A stretch of DNA of 64,000 bases, taken from assembly GCF_030718845.1 (NCBI RefSeq), contig NZ_CP132191.1, positions 558,001 to 622,000 of the forward strand, in the 5' to 3' direction. Within the stretch, counting starts at the first letter, position 1. Each line of letters begins with the position of its first letter. Positions 11,589-21,764 of this stretch are shown here, piece after piece. This DNA is from Mycoplasma seminis. GTDB taxonomy: Bacteria > Bacillota_I > Bacilli_A > Mycoplasmatales > Metamycoplasmataceae. A program made the position numbers and the translations under genes. The notes beneath the pieces were generated by a model. The model was not told the origin of the DNA. It did no database searches and was given only the letters and a program-made list of their open reading frames with translations.

Positions 11589-12483
11589 ATTACATTATTC
11601 AGTCATGCTAGAAGAAACAGTTAATTCACTAAATATAAAACCAAATGGTACTTATATAGATTTAACTGTTGGTATGGGTGGACATTCAGCAAAAATACTT
11701 AGCTTAATACCAAATGGTCTGTTAATTGCTTTTGATAAAGATGATTATGCTTTAGAGCAATCAAATAATCGTCTTAGCGCAATTAGAGATAACTTCAAAT
11801 TAGTTAAAAGTGATTTTAAAGATATAAAATCCAAACTATCTGAATTAGGTATATATAAAGTTGATGGTATTATTGCTGACTTAGGAATTTCATCTCCTCA
11901 AATTGATCAAGCTGAACGTGGATTTAGTTATAACAAAGATGCTAAATTAGATATGCGGATGAATCAAGAACAACAACTATCTGCTTATGATGTGGTAAAT
12001 TCATATCCTGAAGAGAAATTAGCCAAGCTATTATGAGATTATGCCGATGTAAAGCTTAATAAAAAAGTTGCGAAAGCTATTTGTAATGCTAGACCAATTT
12101 CAACCACATTGCAGTTAGTTGATGTTATTAAATCAGCCTATCCTGCAGCCTTATTAAGACAAAAAAATCCTGCAAAAGCTGTGTTTCAAGCTATCAGAAT
12201 TGAAGTTAATAATGAACTTGAATCTCTTAAACAACTTTTAGATGATGCTTTAGATTTATTAAAACCTAATGGAACTTTAAGCATTATCACATTCCATTCA
12301 CTTGAAGACAAAATGGTGAAAGATTTTGTTAAAAATCTCACCAAAAGTTCAATACCAAGTAAAATGCCTGTGATGGAAGAAAAAAAATACCTTGTTAAAC
12401 AAGTTAAACCATCACAACAAGAAATTGAAGAAAATAATCGGTCACGTAGTGCTAAATTACGTGTTATCAAGAAGTTAGTTTAA
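11575..12483 (+). CDS. rsmH: 16S rRNA (cytosine-N4) methyltransferase RsmH
   Basis: 302 residues, usual length for RsmH/MraW. It methylates N4 of C1402 in 16S rRNA using S-adenosylmethionine. Visible motifs: the SAM-binding 'DLTVGMGGHSAKIL', 'GIIADLGISSPQID', 'ERGFSYNKDAKLDMRM', 'NPAKAVFQAIRIEVNNEL', and 'IITFHSLEDKMVKDF' followed by 'NNRSRSAKLRV'. The start lies inside mraZ. A TGA (W) at about 12034 is the only internal TGA. Second gene of the mraZ-rsmH-ftsA-like-ftsZ operon. Confidence 0.95.
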
Positions 12484-12497
12484 TATTGGAGGTAGTT

Positions 12498-13706
12498 ATG
12501 AGTAAATATTTTGCAAATTTTCACATTCAAAATAACGAATGTAATTTTTCACTTATTAAAAATACTTACGAAAACTACCTAAATGTAAAATTTCCAATTC
12601 AACAACAAATTAACTTTGAAAACATTAACGATTTTATCTTATGACATCAAGATGTTATTAATAACATCAAAGATATTATTAAAAAAGAAAAACTTGTTTT
12701 AAATTATGTTTTTGATGACGAATTATTTCAAAATTTAGAGCAAAAAATTATTGTGAATAAATTAAATTGTCAAAGTATTAGTTGTGATTCAGCAACCTTA
12801 AGTAAGTTGTTTGATGAAAAAAACACAACCTTAAAACAAGCTAATGTAATTGAAGATTTTATTACAACTTCTCCAATTAATTATTTGATGCAAAACAATG
12901 AAATCATTAAGGAATATAAAAGCATTCCTTCAAATCGTATCGCACAAAACATTACACAATATTTAAGTATTTTTAAAACTAATTTAAATATTGCACAATT
13001 AAATGATTTCAAAGCTGCTTTCAAGCACGATTTAAATAACTGCGAAATTAATTATTTCCTTAGAACACAAGTTTTAGCAAACGGATTAAAGCAAAATCCA
13101 AATGCAAGCTTACTTGTTGATTTGCAACCTAACTACATTGCTTTTAGTGTAGTTAAAAACGGTGCAATTTTAAGTTATAAAAAAATTGCAAAAGGTTTTA
13201 AATCCTTAGATATCGCATCTCAAGGTAATTTATCAAAAATTAAATACTTAATTAATTCACAAAAGAACGACACAAACATGTCACAGGATGAAGAAATGTT
13301 ATTTGATGCTAATAAACTTGCATCATATCACAATGAATTTAAAACAATGCTATTTAATTCTTTATCACAATATATCGCATTAAGTTTTAAAAATCCATTA
13401 ATAAATAACCTAAACCATATTGCATTTACTGGTCAATTTGCTTGAATGGTTAAGGATATTGAACAAACATTTTTCTCTCTTTACAACAAAAACAATATGA
13501 GCGTTTCAATTCTAGCAAATAATAATAACTTTAAATTATTTGAATTAGACGACAAAATCTTGGAACAAGTAGTAATTGCTACTAATAACCAACAAATTGA
13601 AATGGTTCAAAATAATACTGTTACAAGTAAAATTGATTACACTCACCAAAAAAGCAAACATAGTGCATTTACTAGATTTATCAATAAATTTAATTTATTT
13701 AAATAG
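12498..13706 (+). CDS. FtsA-like protein of the division cluster
   Basis: 402 residues between rsmH and ftsZ, the position of ftsA, with RBS GGAGG 6 nt before the ATG. The sequence is divergent. A possible actin-fold phosphate loop is 'NASLLVDLQPNYIAFSVVKNG', and 'NNLNHIAFTGQFAWMVKDIEQ' resembles the late adenosine-binding segment of FtsA/Hsp70 folds. The C-terminus 'KHSAFTRFINKFNLFK' looks like an amphipathic membrane-targeting helix, as in FtsA. I infer a membrane tether for FtsZ. This matches the MAG3720-type proteins of Mycoplasmopsis by position and character. Nine nt separate it from ftsZ. Confidence 0.65.
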
Positions 13707-13715
13707 GAGAAACTC

Positions 13716-14972
13716 ATGAACGAAATTCACAACTTAAACAACGCATCATATAAAACCGCTATCTCACTAAAGGTCATAGGAGTTGGTGGAGCTGGTAACA
13801 ATGCAGTTAACATGATGTATGATGAAAATTTACCAAATGTTGATTTTATAGTAGCGAATACTGACGTTCAATCTTTAGAAAAATCTAAATGTACACACAC
13901 TATTGCTTTAGGAAAAGAAAATAGAGGCTTTGGTGCTGGTTCTGATCCTAAATTAGGATCTAAAGCTGTAGATGAATCTACAATCGAAGTTAAAGAAGCT
14001 CTTAAGGATGCAGATGTTGTTATTATAACAGCTGGATTCGGAGGAGGAACTGGAACTGGTGCTAGTCCTAAAATTGCCCAAATAGCTAAAGAAAATGGAG
14101 CTTTAACAATTGGTCTAGTTACAACTCCTTTTATCTATGAAGGTAACAAAAGAATGAGTGTTGCTCAAGACGGTATTAAAGAACTTAAGAAATATGTTGA
14201 TTCTTATATTGTTTTATCAAACGAAAAATTATTGGACGAAAATCCTGATGTTCCTTTTGCTGAATCACTTAAGCTTTCAAATATAACCTTAAAAAATATT
14301 ATTTTCGCAATACATGATATTTTAAACCGTGTTGGTACAATTAATATCGATTTTGCTGATATTAAACACACATTAAAAGACTCTGGACTCACAATAGTAG
14401 GAATCGGTCAAGCCTCAGGTGAAAACAGAGCTGAAAAAGCCGTGAAAAAAGCTTTTGAATCAAACTTATACGAACATGATATCAAATCAGCTTCAAAACT
14501 TTTAATCAATATCCAACATGATAAAATGGTTACAAATAAAGATATCCGTAAGGCAGTTTCTGCTGTACATGAAATATTAGCTAATGAAGGTGGATTGATT
14601 GATGATTGCAAAATCGGTCAAGAAATCGTTGAATTAGATAATAATGCACAATTCTTCAAAGTTTCAATTATCGCTAGTGGAGTAGATGCTAATACAACAC
14701 CAGAAATTATTGAAACAACACAACACACTTCTAAAATTGATTCAATTTCAGACTTGCAACCTGAAATTGAAGATGTTGAAGAAGAAATGGTACAAGAACA
14801 AGTTCAAGGCGAAGCAATTAAAGTTGATTTAGAAGAAGATTCAAATTCTTTACTTCATACAACTGAAGCCAAAAAATATGCTGAAACTAAAGAATTGAAT
14901 TCATACTTTGATATTGATGATACTTCACTCAAAGATGAACAAGATGAAAGTATTTGATTCTTTGTAAAATAG
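13716..14972 (+). CDS. ftsZ: Cell division GTPase FtsZ
   Basis: 418 residues. It polymerises with GTP into the division ring. It shows 'VIGVGGAGNNAVNMM' (nucleotide-binding loop), the tubulin signature 'GGGTGTGASP' and 'NVDFIVANTDVQSL'. An acidic linker follows from about residue 320. The true end is not at the TGA (14955) but after 'IWFFVK', giving an aromatic/basic C-terminal tip that could dock on the FtsA-like protein. RBS GGAGA. Last gene of the operon, followed by a terminator. Confidence 0.96.
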
Positions 14973-15018
14973 ACGATGTAAGAAGTTTATACATTGAAAA
15001 TTACAAGTAAATTTGTTA

Positions 15019-15047
15019 AGCAGTTTGCATAAGCAAGCTGTTTTTAT
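15019..15047 (+). terminator. Terminator of the mraZ-ftsZ operon
   Basis: A 10-bp stem with G-U pairs (AGCAGTTTGC / GCAAGCTGTT), an ATAA loop and a T-run, 47 nt after the ftsZ stop. Confidence 0.8.
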
Positions 15048-15177
15048 TTATCCCTATGTCATAGACATGAAAATAAAAAATATATTTTTATATAGAATAT
15101 TTTAAAAATCCATTAGAATTAAATAACACACTTAAAGAGGAAAGATTATGAATAAAAATTTAAATAAAATAAATATA

Positions 15178-16371
15178 TTAATTAAAGGTAATTTTGTATT
15201 CAAATAACTGAGATTTTTGGCTTTTTGATATAACTTTTTCCCTTTTTATCTTATCCTTTTTCATTTTTTGAAATTTAATATCAAAACAATTTCCTAAAGT
15301 ATTCAATTCGTTTTTAACATTTGCTATGATCAAAGAAAATGAGGCAAGAAAAAAATTAACTATTATTGGAAATGCAGAAAAATATATCGAAGGTTCAATC
15401 CTAACACTTAAATATATAAAAGTGAAACTACATAAAATATTTTTTATTTTGTACTGAACCCCTAATTTTTGTACCATTAGATTTTCAAAATCTTTTCTGT
15501 ACTCAATTGGGGTTTTTCCTTTCAATCTAATTTTAATTCTTTTATTGTTATAAAAGTCAAGATAGTCAAATAATTTTTCCACAAAATTATTAAGATTTGT
15601 GAAATTGTTTTTGTTTGGGTAAAAGAATTCCAATTTTATTGTTCCAAATAAGGATTCAACTAATCCATTATCCGGACTATTTCCTTTTCTTGACATACTT
15701 TGGATAATATTGTTAGCTTTTAATAAGTTAACAAAATATTTATGTTGATAATGTCAGCCTTGGTCTGAATGAATTATGCAACCACTTAAATTTCTGCTTT
15801 TAATTAATGGTTCAAAAGTATCTTTTATTAATTGTAAATTAGGACTCAATGAAACGGCGGCTGATAAAATTTCACCATTAAATCCATCTACTACTAAAGA
15901 TAAATAAACCTTTAAATCATCAAAAAGTTTAAATTCTGTGATATCTGTAAAAAGCTTTTCTAAAGGTTTCTTGCTTATGAAATTTCTTTGGATTAAATTA
16001 TCTGCAATGGGTCCTATTTGTCCTTTGTAAGATGAATATTTCTTATGTTTTCTTCTATAAACGACTAAATTAAGTAATTTCATTAGTTTTAGAACCTTTT
16101 TATGATTTACATTAATACTTCTGTTGTGTAATTCCATAGTGATTCTTCTGTAACCATAAGTTTTGTTACTTTCTTCAAATATCTTTTGAATTGTTTCTTT
16201 TAATTCAAAATCCTTATCAATAGGAGTTAAAAAATGTTTTTCTCAATAGTAATAATGAGATTTTCTTATTTGCGAAGCAGCAAATAAATCAACTAATTTG
16301 AATTTTTCTTTATTTTCAAAGATTGCTTGCGCTTTTTCTTTGACGGTTGCTTCAGTCGGCTTTGAACTATC
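15178..16371 (-). CDS. IS3 OrfB transposase, copy 2 (best preserved)
   Basis: The most complete orfB here: 'FTDITEF', 'HSDQGWHYQHKYF', and 'DNGLVESLFGTIKLEF' keep all three DDE residues, and the conserved end 'GKTPIEYRKDFENLMVQK' is intact. An A5 instead of A4 near 15472 removes the usual stop, so the frame reads through the terminal repeat and about 270 bases into the flanking pseudogene before stopping at 15178, adding a foreign tail of about 90 residues. Expression is expected by -1 frameshift from orfA at the GAAAAAG near 16332-16338. Confidence 0.8.
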
Positions 16372-16862
16372 CTATCTAAAGTTGCGAAATATGCTTTTTC
16401 AGCTTCTAGAAGTTCAATTTTTCTTTCTAAACTTTTAACATATTCTAAGTCGATTGTTTTTTCTTTGTTTTTGTTTTCTTTACTCATAATTAAATTATAG
16501 TAATTTTTCTTTTTAGCAACAACTTTCATTGCAATACTAATATGAGTTGATAAATTCAAATCTACACAAGATTGAAAAATTGTTTTTTCATGATGAATAA
16601 TCTTATCGATTTCTTCATCAATAACTCATTCATCATAATCTTTAATCGAAACAGAATGTAAATAATCATCAATTGTTTTTGATTTTAAATAGTAATTCAC
16701 ATAATAATAAATCATGGGATTTTTCAGTTTACGCTTTTTATGAATTCACATAATTTGAGTTTAAATTCCTTAAATTCAAACATATTTTGAATAATCATTT
16801 GTTTTTTCATATACATTTGCACCCGTTATTGAATGAAGGTACAAATTTTGGGGTTCACTACA
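15450..16862 (-). mobile_element. IS3-family (IS150-like) insertion sequence, copy 2
   Basis: 1413 bp, inverted relative to copies 1 and 3. Ends TGTACTGAACCCC and GGGGTTCACTACA; 3-bp duplication TTT (15447-15449 and 16863-16865). Inserted in the broken membrane protein gene. It retains the CCCC run that encodes the conserved orfB end and the catalytic Glu, so it is the likeliest source of transposase for all three copies. Confidence 0.93.
16293..16751 (-). CDS. IS3 OrfA, copy 2
   Basis: Appears identical in sequence to the orfA of copies 1 and 3: about 152 residues starting at the ATG that follows an in-frame stop, coiled-coil near the end, Lys-rich tail, overlapping orfB. It supplies the DNA-binding part of the frameshifted OrfAB transposase. 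Confidence 0.8.
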
Positions 16863-17377
16863 TTTTCTTTCTTATATTTCTTTATATATACAACTTTTCA
16901 ATCCATTAGTTGTATCATAGCTTCATATCAAGGTTTTATGAACGGTTTAAACGCTATGATGTTTGCACCATGCATAATACCACTTTGATTATTAAAACAG
17001 CTTTTAATAGCTCGCCCAATTTTTAAGAAAAAAGAACTTGTAATTCCTGAAATAAAAGAAGGAAAAAATTTAATTGAACTATATAGTTATAAAAATAATG
17101 ATGTTAAACAACATCGCAATAAAATTAAAATTAATTTTAAATATACAGGAGAATTTACTTGGAAAAATCACACAATATCAGATGACAATGTAAAAATGAT
17201 ATTTCATTATAGATATTGAAAACATACAGGCGCTACAGAAGCTGAAATTGAAAAGATATATTACTTCTTATTCGCATTTAATTATGATGAAAAACCATTA
17301 TTAATGCAAAATTCTGAATTAATATCTAAGATTCAGAATGACTATCACGAAATCCAAAATAACATAAACACATAACA

Positions 17378-17424
17378 AACATCAATTTCATGACAATAAA
17401 TTATGAATTTGATGTTTTGTTTTT
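17378..17424 (+). terminator. Long hairpin terminator
   Basis: A stem of about 14 bp with one mismatch (AACATCAATTTCAT / ATGAATTTGATGTT) closes an 11-nt loop and is followed by TTGTTTTTT. It separates the broken membrane gene from the protease gene. Confidence 0.75.
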
Positions 17425-17449
17425 TATTCCTAAAGAGACAAAAAATCAA

Positions 17450-17455
17450 TATAAT
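17450..17455 (+). promoter_or_regulatory. -10 box placing transcription start at the ATG (leaderless)
   Basis: A perfect TATAAT ends 7 nt before the ATG at 17463 and no Shine-Dalgarno sequence fits in between. The usual 6-7 nt spacing puts the transcript start at the start codon, so this gene is probably expressed from a leaderless mRNA. Confidence 0.6.
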
Positions 17456-19756
17456 TTAAGCTATGAAAAATAAAAAATGACTAATTTTAAGTAGTGTTTG
17501 TTTAACAATAATAGTAACAGCTGGTTCTACAGCTTTTACTATTATGAATATCAAAAAGCAAAATAAGTACAATCAAAAAGATTACCAGAACACAATTAAT
17601 AATTTAAAAGAATTATCGATTAAATTTTCTGATATGAAAAAGGAATATTCACCTGATTTCTTAAGTAAATATGAACAAGAAATTAATGATATTTTAAACC
17701 AAATACAAAAAACTATTACTGAACAAAAGTTAAATTATCATCAAATCAGCAATTTAGAATATGAACTAAATTCAAAATACGCCGAAATTGTATCCAAATA
17801 TTTATATTATGATGCAAATCAAAAAATAAACACTAATAAAATAGAAAAACTATTAAATGATATAAACAATTTTTTACAACAAGCAGATAAAACATACATA
17901 TTCCAAAATAAAACTAAGATAGATGGGATAATTTCAAAAACTAATAATTTACTGAAACAAAACCAATTAGACATGGTTTTATTTAAGACATATAGCAGTG
18001 AATTTTCTAAAATTAAAGAAGATTATATAAATAGTTTACAAAAGAAATTTCAATCATTAAATACAGATTTCATCAATTTTACATTAGAAACTGATGAAGA
18101 GTTTGACAACTTAAATAAAGCCAAATTCACAACTTTAAATACTCTTTTTAATGAATCTAAAAATAGCAAAATACAATGGAGTACACTACAAAACAACCTT
18201 CAAGAAATCCAACAAAATTTTGAATCATTAAAAGCAGAATATTCAAATTACACTAACCAAAAGCATTTTAAAAAACAAACTGAAAAATTATTAAATCTTG
18301 TAAACGAATTTAATTCATCTTTAAATCAAGAATTTTATTTACAATATAAGGAAGAAATATCTAACTTACAACAAGATATATTGCAGTTATTAAATACTCT
18401 TGCAAGTAATATTAATGATGCTAAAGAAAAATTAAATAACTATACAGAAAAATTTAACTTATTAAAGAATAAGTACAATCTATGATTAAAATCAAATCAA
18501 GAAGCAAAAAATGAAATTAAGCAAAAATTCCAAGGCCTTACCATAGAAGTGAATGATTTTATTAATTCTGCTGATGCTGAATTTTTAGTTTCTAATCATG
18601 ATTTAATAAACAACATTAAAAGTACTCTTTTACAAATTGATAATTTAAACAATTCCCCAAAACAGCTTGAAACAACTTTACAAAATATAAATAAACAATT
18701 TAATGAATTAAAAACTAAATATCAAGAATTTCAAAAAGCAAAAGAATTCAAAACAAAAATAACCCAATTATTAAGTGAAATTGATAGCTTTGTTTTAACG
18801 GCTAATAGCAAATTTATACAAGAAAATAATGCGGTTATAAACACCTTAAAAACCAATGTGCAAGCATTAAACAGCTTAAATGATATTAGTCAACCTAACG
18901 TCTTATAACTAAGTATAGCGATGAATTAAGCTCAATAAAAACACAATATCAAAACTGACTAAAAGAAAATAAAATATTATCACCAGAACAAATTAAGCTT
19001 TATTACCAAAACCACCCTGAATTAAAAGCATTTGATCCTAGTTCAACATCTAAAGATCAAATGCTAAGAAATAATAAAGATTACATTAATTCAATTTTTA
19101 ATAGAACATTTACTTTAATTTCAGATTATGATGATGGAAGCAATACTGCTGGAACTATTTGATTATTTGACTACCATAAAATATCAGAAGGAAATTTCAA
19201 ATTATTTTTTGTAACTAACTATCATGTTGCTATCGAGCTATATTCCGATAAAGATTTAGAAGAATATAAACAACCTAATAGAACAAAACAAATCACCAAT
19301 ATTAGATTAGGTTCAAAACTGCAATGAGATGATACTGCATCAAAAAAATACGCTTACAAAAGACTTAGCAAAGATAATTGACCACGTTCATTTTATTTAG
19401 CGCATAATTTCATGGACCAAGAAACATCACAACATTATAGCAGAAGATATTACACTGATTTTGCTGTAATTGAATACGATTTTAATTATAATGAATTCCT
19501 CAAAGCAAATTCTAATAGTGAATCAAAAGATTCATATCAGTTAGCTATAAAAATTAAAAATGCTATTGATGAATTAGATAAAAGCAAAACTAAATTTGTT
19601 GGTAATAAAAACTATTTAATGTCAAATGGACAATATCCTTATGCCGCACTCGATTATGGTTCTGTTAAAATGTTTGAATTTAATACATTAGGATTAGATA
19701 AAAATAATCAACCATTACTACCAGATAGTGAAGAAAAAATAAATGAAGTTTCAAAT

Positions 19757-21122
19757 GGTAGTAGTCCAAAGTTTGTGTAATCACATCGGACTATAATTGA
19801 ATAAATTATATATAATAATACTGAACTTAACTTAGAAAATTATTCTTTTCCTTGTTCAAGTTCGAGTTATTTTGAAGCTTGCAACAATAGCCAACATTTT
19901 GATGGAGTTAGGACTATGATGCGAGCTTTTTTCTTGACATATTTTCTTAATGCTGAGTGGAAATTTTCGCAAATATTGTTTGTGTAAATATATCTCCTGA
20001 TTCCTATTGGAAAATCATAAAATGTGAATATCTCGTCAAGTGAGTTTTCAATAATTGCAACAGCTTTTCTGTATTTATCTTTATATTTGTTTTTAAATTC
20101 CAAAAATCTTTTATAACCTTCATCTTTGTTTTTACCTTTAAATATTAGTTTTAGTAGTTGTGATACTTCATACCTTTTAGATTGTGGTATTGTAATAAGC
20201 GCATTAGTCATTTTATGAAATGCACATTTTTGAATTTTAGATGAAGGAAAAACTGAATTAATAACATTATTAATTCCACTAAAATCATCGCAAACAACAA
20301 CTTGAGGATCATTAATTCCTCTCTTTTTAATTCTGATAAGAATTTTGTTCAATTTTCTGTACTTTCTACACCTGAGGTTTCTATTGATAAAACTTGTTTT
20401 TTACCTTCTTTATCTATAGCTATAGCGGTGTATAAGGCTATTTTTGAGCTCTGTTTGACAAAATCCCTTGGATTCTCAACATTTTCTAAAGAATTTAAAT
20501 ATTCACCAGTGAATGGGTTATATCATTTAAAAACTTTATGATATGAAGCATCAATAAATAATGCATAAATATCATTATTTATGTCAAAACTATAAGCGTT
20601 GTCGTATTTGTTTTTAATAGTTTTTGAAACTCTCGCAATTATAGAATGTCCTATTCTAAAACCTAATAATTTCTCAACTAAATCTATGGTTTGTTCATAT
20701 GATAAAAATTGTTGCAATAAATGTGCGATTAGAAATTCAAATTCTTCCTCACATCTTTTATATTTAGCTAATATTTGTGAACAAAAATTTGAAGCATTTC
20801 TTAATCTTGGGACATTTATTTGTAGTTTACCATTCAATGTGTATAAGGTTCTTTTAGAATATCCATTTCTATAAATTTTTCCTTCAACTAATTCATATTT
20901 ATTCATTTCAGTAATATAAGCATCTACTTCATCTTTTAAATTCTCTTCAATTAACTTAGCAACATCTAAGTAATTAACATTAAGTAGAAATGATAATTCT
21001 CTCATATCAGCTCCTAATTTGTAAAATTCATTTCTTAATAATTTGTTTCTTTCCTCTAAAATCATAACAAAAATCACTCCTTTTAATATTTGGAGTGATT
21101 ACACAACATTTGGTCTACTACC
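19757..21122 (-). mobile_element. IS256-family insertion sequence, copy A
   Basis: 1366 bp with 28-bp imperfect inverted repeats starting GGTAGTAGTCCAAAG and GGTAGTAGACCAAAT (3 mismatches). It is flanked by the perfect 8-bp duplication TTTCAAAT (19749-19756 and 21123-21130), the size expected for IS256. It is inserted in the DUF31 protease gene. A second copy in the opposite orientation is at 58817-60183. Confidence 0.95.
19867..21065 (-). pseudogene. IS256 (mutator) transposase, copy A, frameshifted
   Basis: Starts 'MILEERNKLLRNEFYKLGADM'. DDE residues are visible in 'YALFIDASYHKVFK', 'QVVVCDDFSGINNVI' and 'NNICENFHSALRK'. The frame must change by -1 at an A5G run (plus-strand TTTTT at 20324-20328). 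The same site occurs in copy B, so it may be programmed recoding. In addition this copy lacks one A near the end (20-nt region around 19938), changing 'KYVKEKSSHHSPNSIK' to 'KYVKKKARIIVLTPSK' and stopping at 19867, unlike copy B. Confidence 0.8.
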
Positions 21123-21737
21123 TTTCAAATGATATTAAGAAATATTTTGGTGATATTAAGTATTCAACACAACCATCAGCTGAATACTTTGCTGGATATC
21201 CATTTGTGAATCAAAGAGAAAATAAAGTAATGTACAATGTTGCTAATAATAAAATGAATGTTTTAGGAAACACTATTAGTGGATATACACACAATCCTTT
21301 TATTGTTATAGATCAAGATAATGGTGAAGCTAATCGTACACATGGGTTACAATTTAATAATGAGCAACAAGCTTTATTTTATGGTTTAGCATATCGTACT
21401 TTTCAAAATAGCGAGGTCTTAGGTGGAGCTAGTGGTTCAATGATGACTAATGAAGCAAATTTACCTATAGGACTAGTACTGGGTCATGAAACTAGTTCAA
21501 CTAGAGTTTTAAATGATGAAAATAAATGAATCACATTACATACAGCACTTTCAATTGCCTTTAGTTTAAATAGACCGTTTTATTCAAATAAAACTCATTC
21601 AGTGGTTCAAACGTATAATTTAATTGATGGAAGTGATAAAAGTAAACATCCACATCAGATAACTTCATACCGTGAACAACTATATAAAGTTTATGGTAAT
21701 TCATACCAAACAACCTTATTTACAAGAACAAACGAAA

Positions 21738-21764
21738 AAGCCGGTAATTAAACCGACTTTTTTA
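21738..21764. terminator. Terminator between the two convergent protease genes
   Basis: AGCCGGT and ACCGACT flank an AT loop. On the minus strand all seven positions pair with one G-U, and a T-run follows. On the plus strand there is one C-A mismatch but a good T-run. It probably serves both genes. Confidence 0.65.

Larger units (their letters stand above)
15148..17375 (+). pseudogene. Membrane protein gene broken by IS3 and frameshifts
   Basis: A strong RBS (AGAGGAAAG) precedes an ATG at 15148, but the frame stops after 19 residues. Protein-like sequence continues in the +1 frame as 'NWDFWLFDITFSLFIL...' with a membrane segment, up to the IS at 15450. After the IS a third frame runs from about 16872 to 17375 ('CIIASYQGFMNGLNAMMFAP', a hydrophobic stretch, then a soluble tail ending '...NDYHEIQNNINT'). 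Removing the IS and its TTT duplication does not restore one frame, so at least two separate frameshifts exist. I do not recognise the family; it was a small multi-pass membrane protein. Confidence 0.6.
17463..21751 (+). pseudogene. DUF31/MIP-type trypsin-like surface protease, broken by frameshift and IS256
   Basis: The N-terminus 'MKNKKWLILSSVCLTIIVTAGSTAFTI' is a signal or anchor segment. Residues about 30-470 are coiled-coil repeats. The C-terminal third is a trypsin-like fold with His in 'FFVTNYHVAIEL', Asp in 'YYTDFAVIEYDF' and Ser in 'LGGASGSMMTNE', as in mycoplasma DUF31 peptidases including the immunoglobulin protease MIP. Two lesions are present. A single-base frameshift near 18905 puts a TAA in frame before the protease domain. 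An IS256 copy (19757-21122) lies between Asp and Ser; its removal with one 8-bp duplication restores the frame ('INEVSNDIKKYFGDIKY'). No immunoglobulin-binding partner (MIB) is recognised next to it. The substrate is unknown, and as written no active protease can form. Confidence 0.8.

Noticed and set aside
12186-12470. Long minus-strand frame inside rsmH
   Set aside because: Antisense shadow; the sense strand encodes conserved RsmH motifs in the same bases.
18486-18548. Apparent gene ends at TGA codons throughout the window
   Set aside because: TGA falls at conserved Trp positions in ThrRS, IS30 transposase, Fpg and others, so it is Trp here rather than stop.
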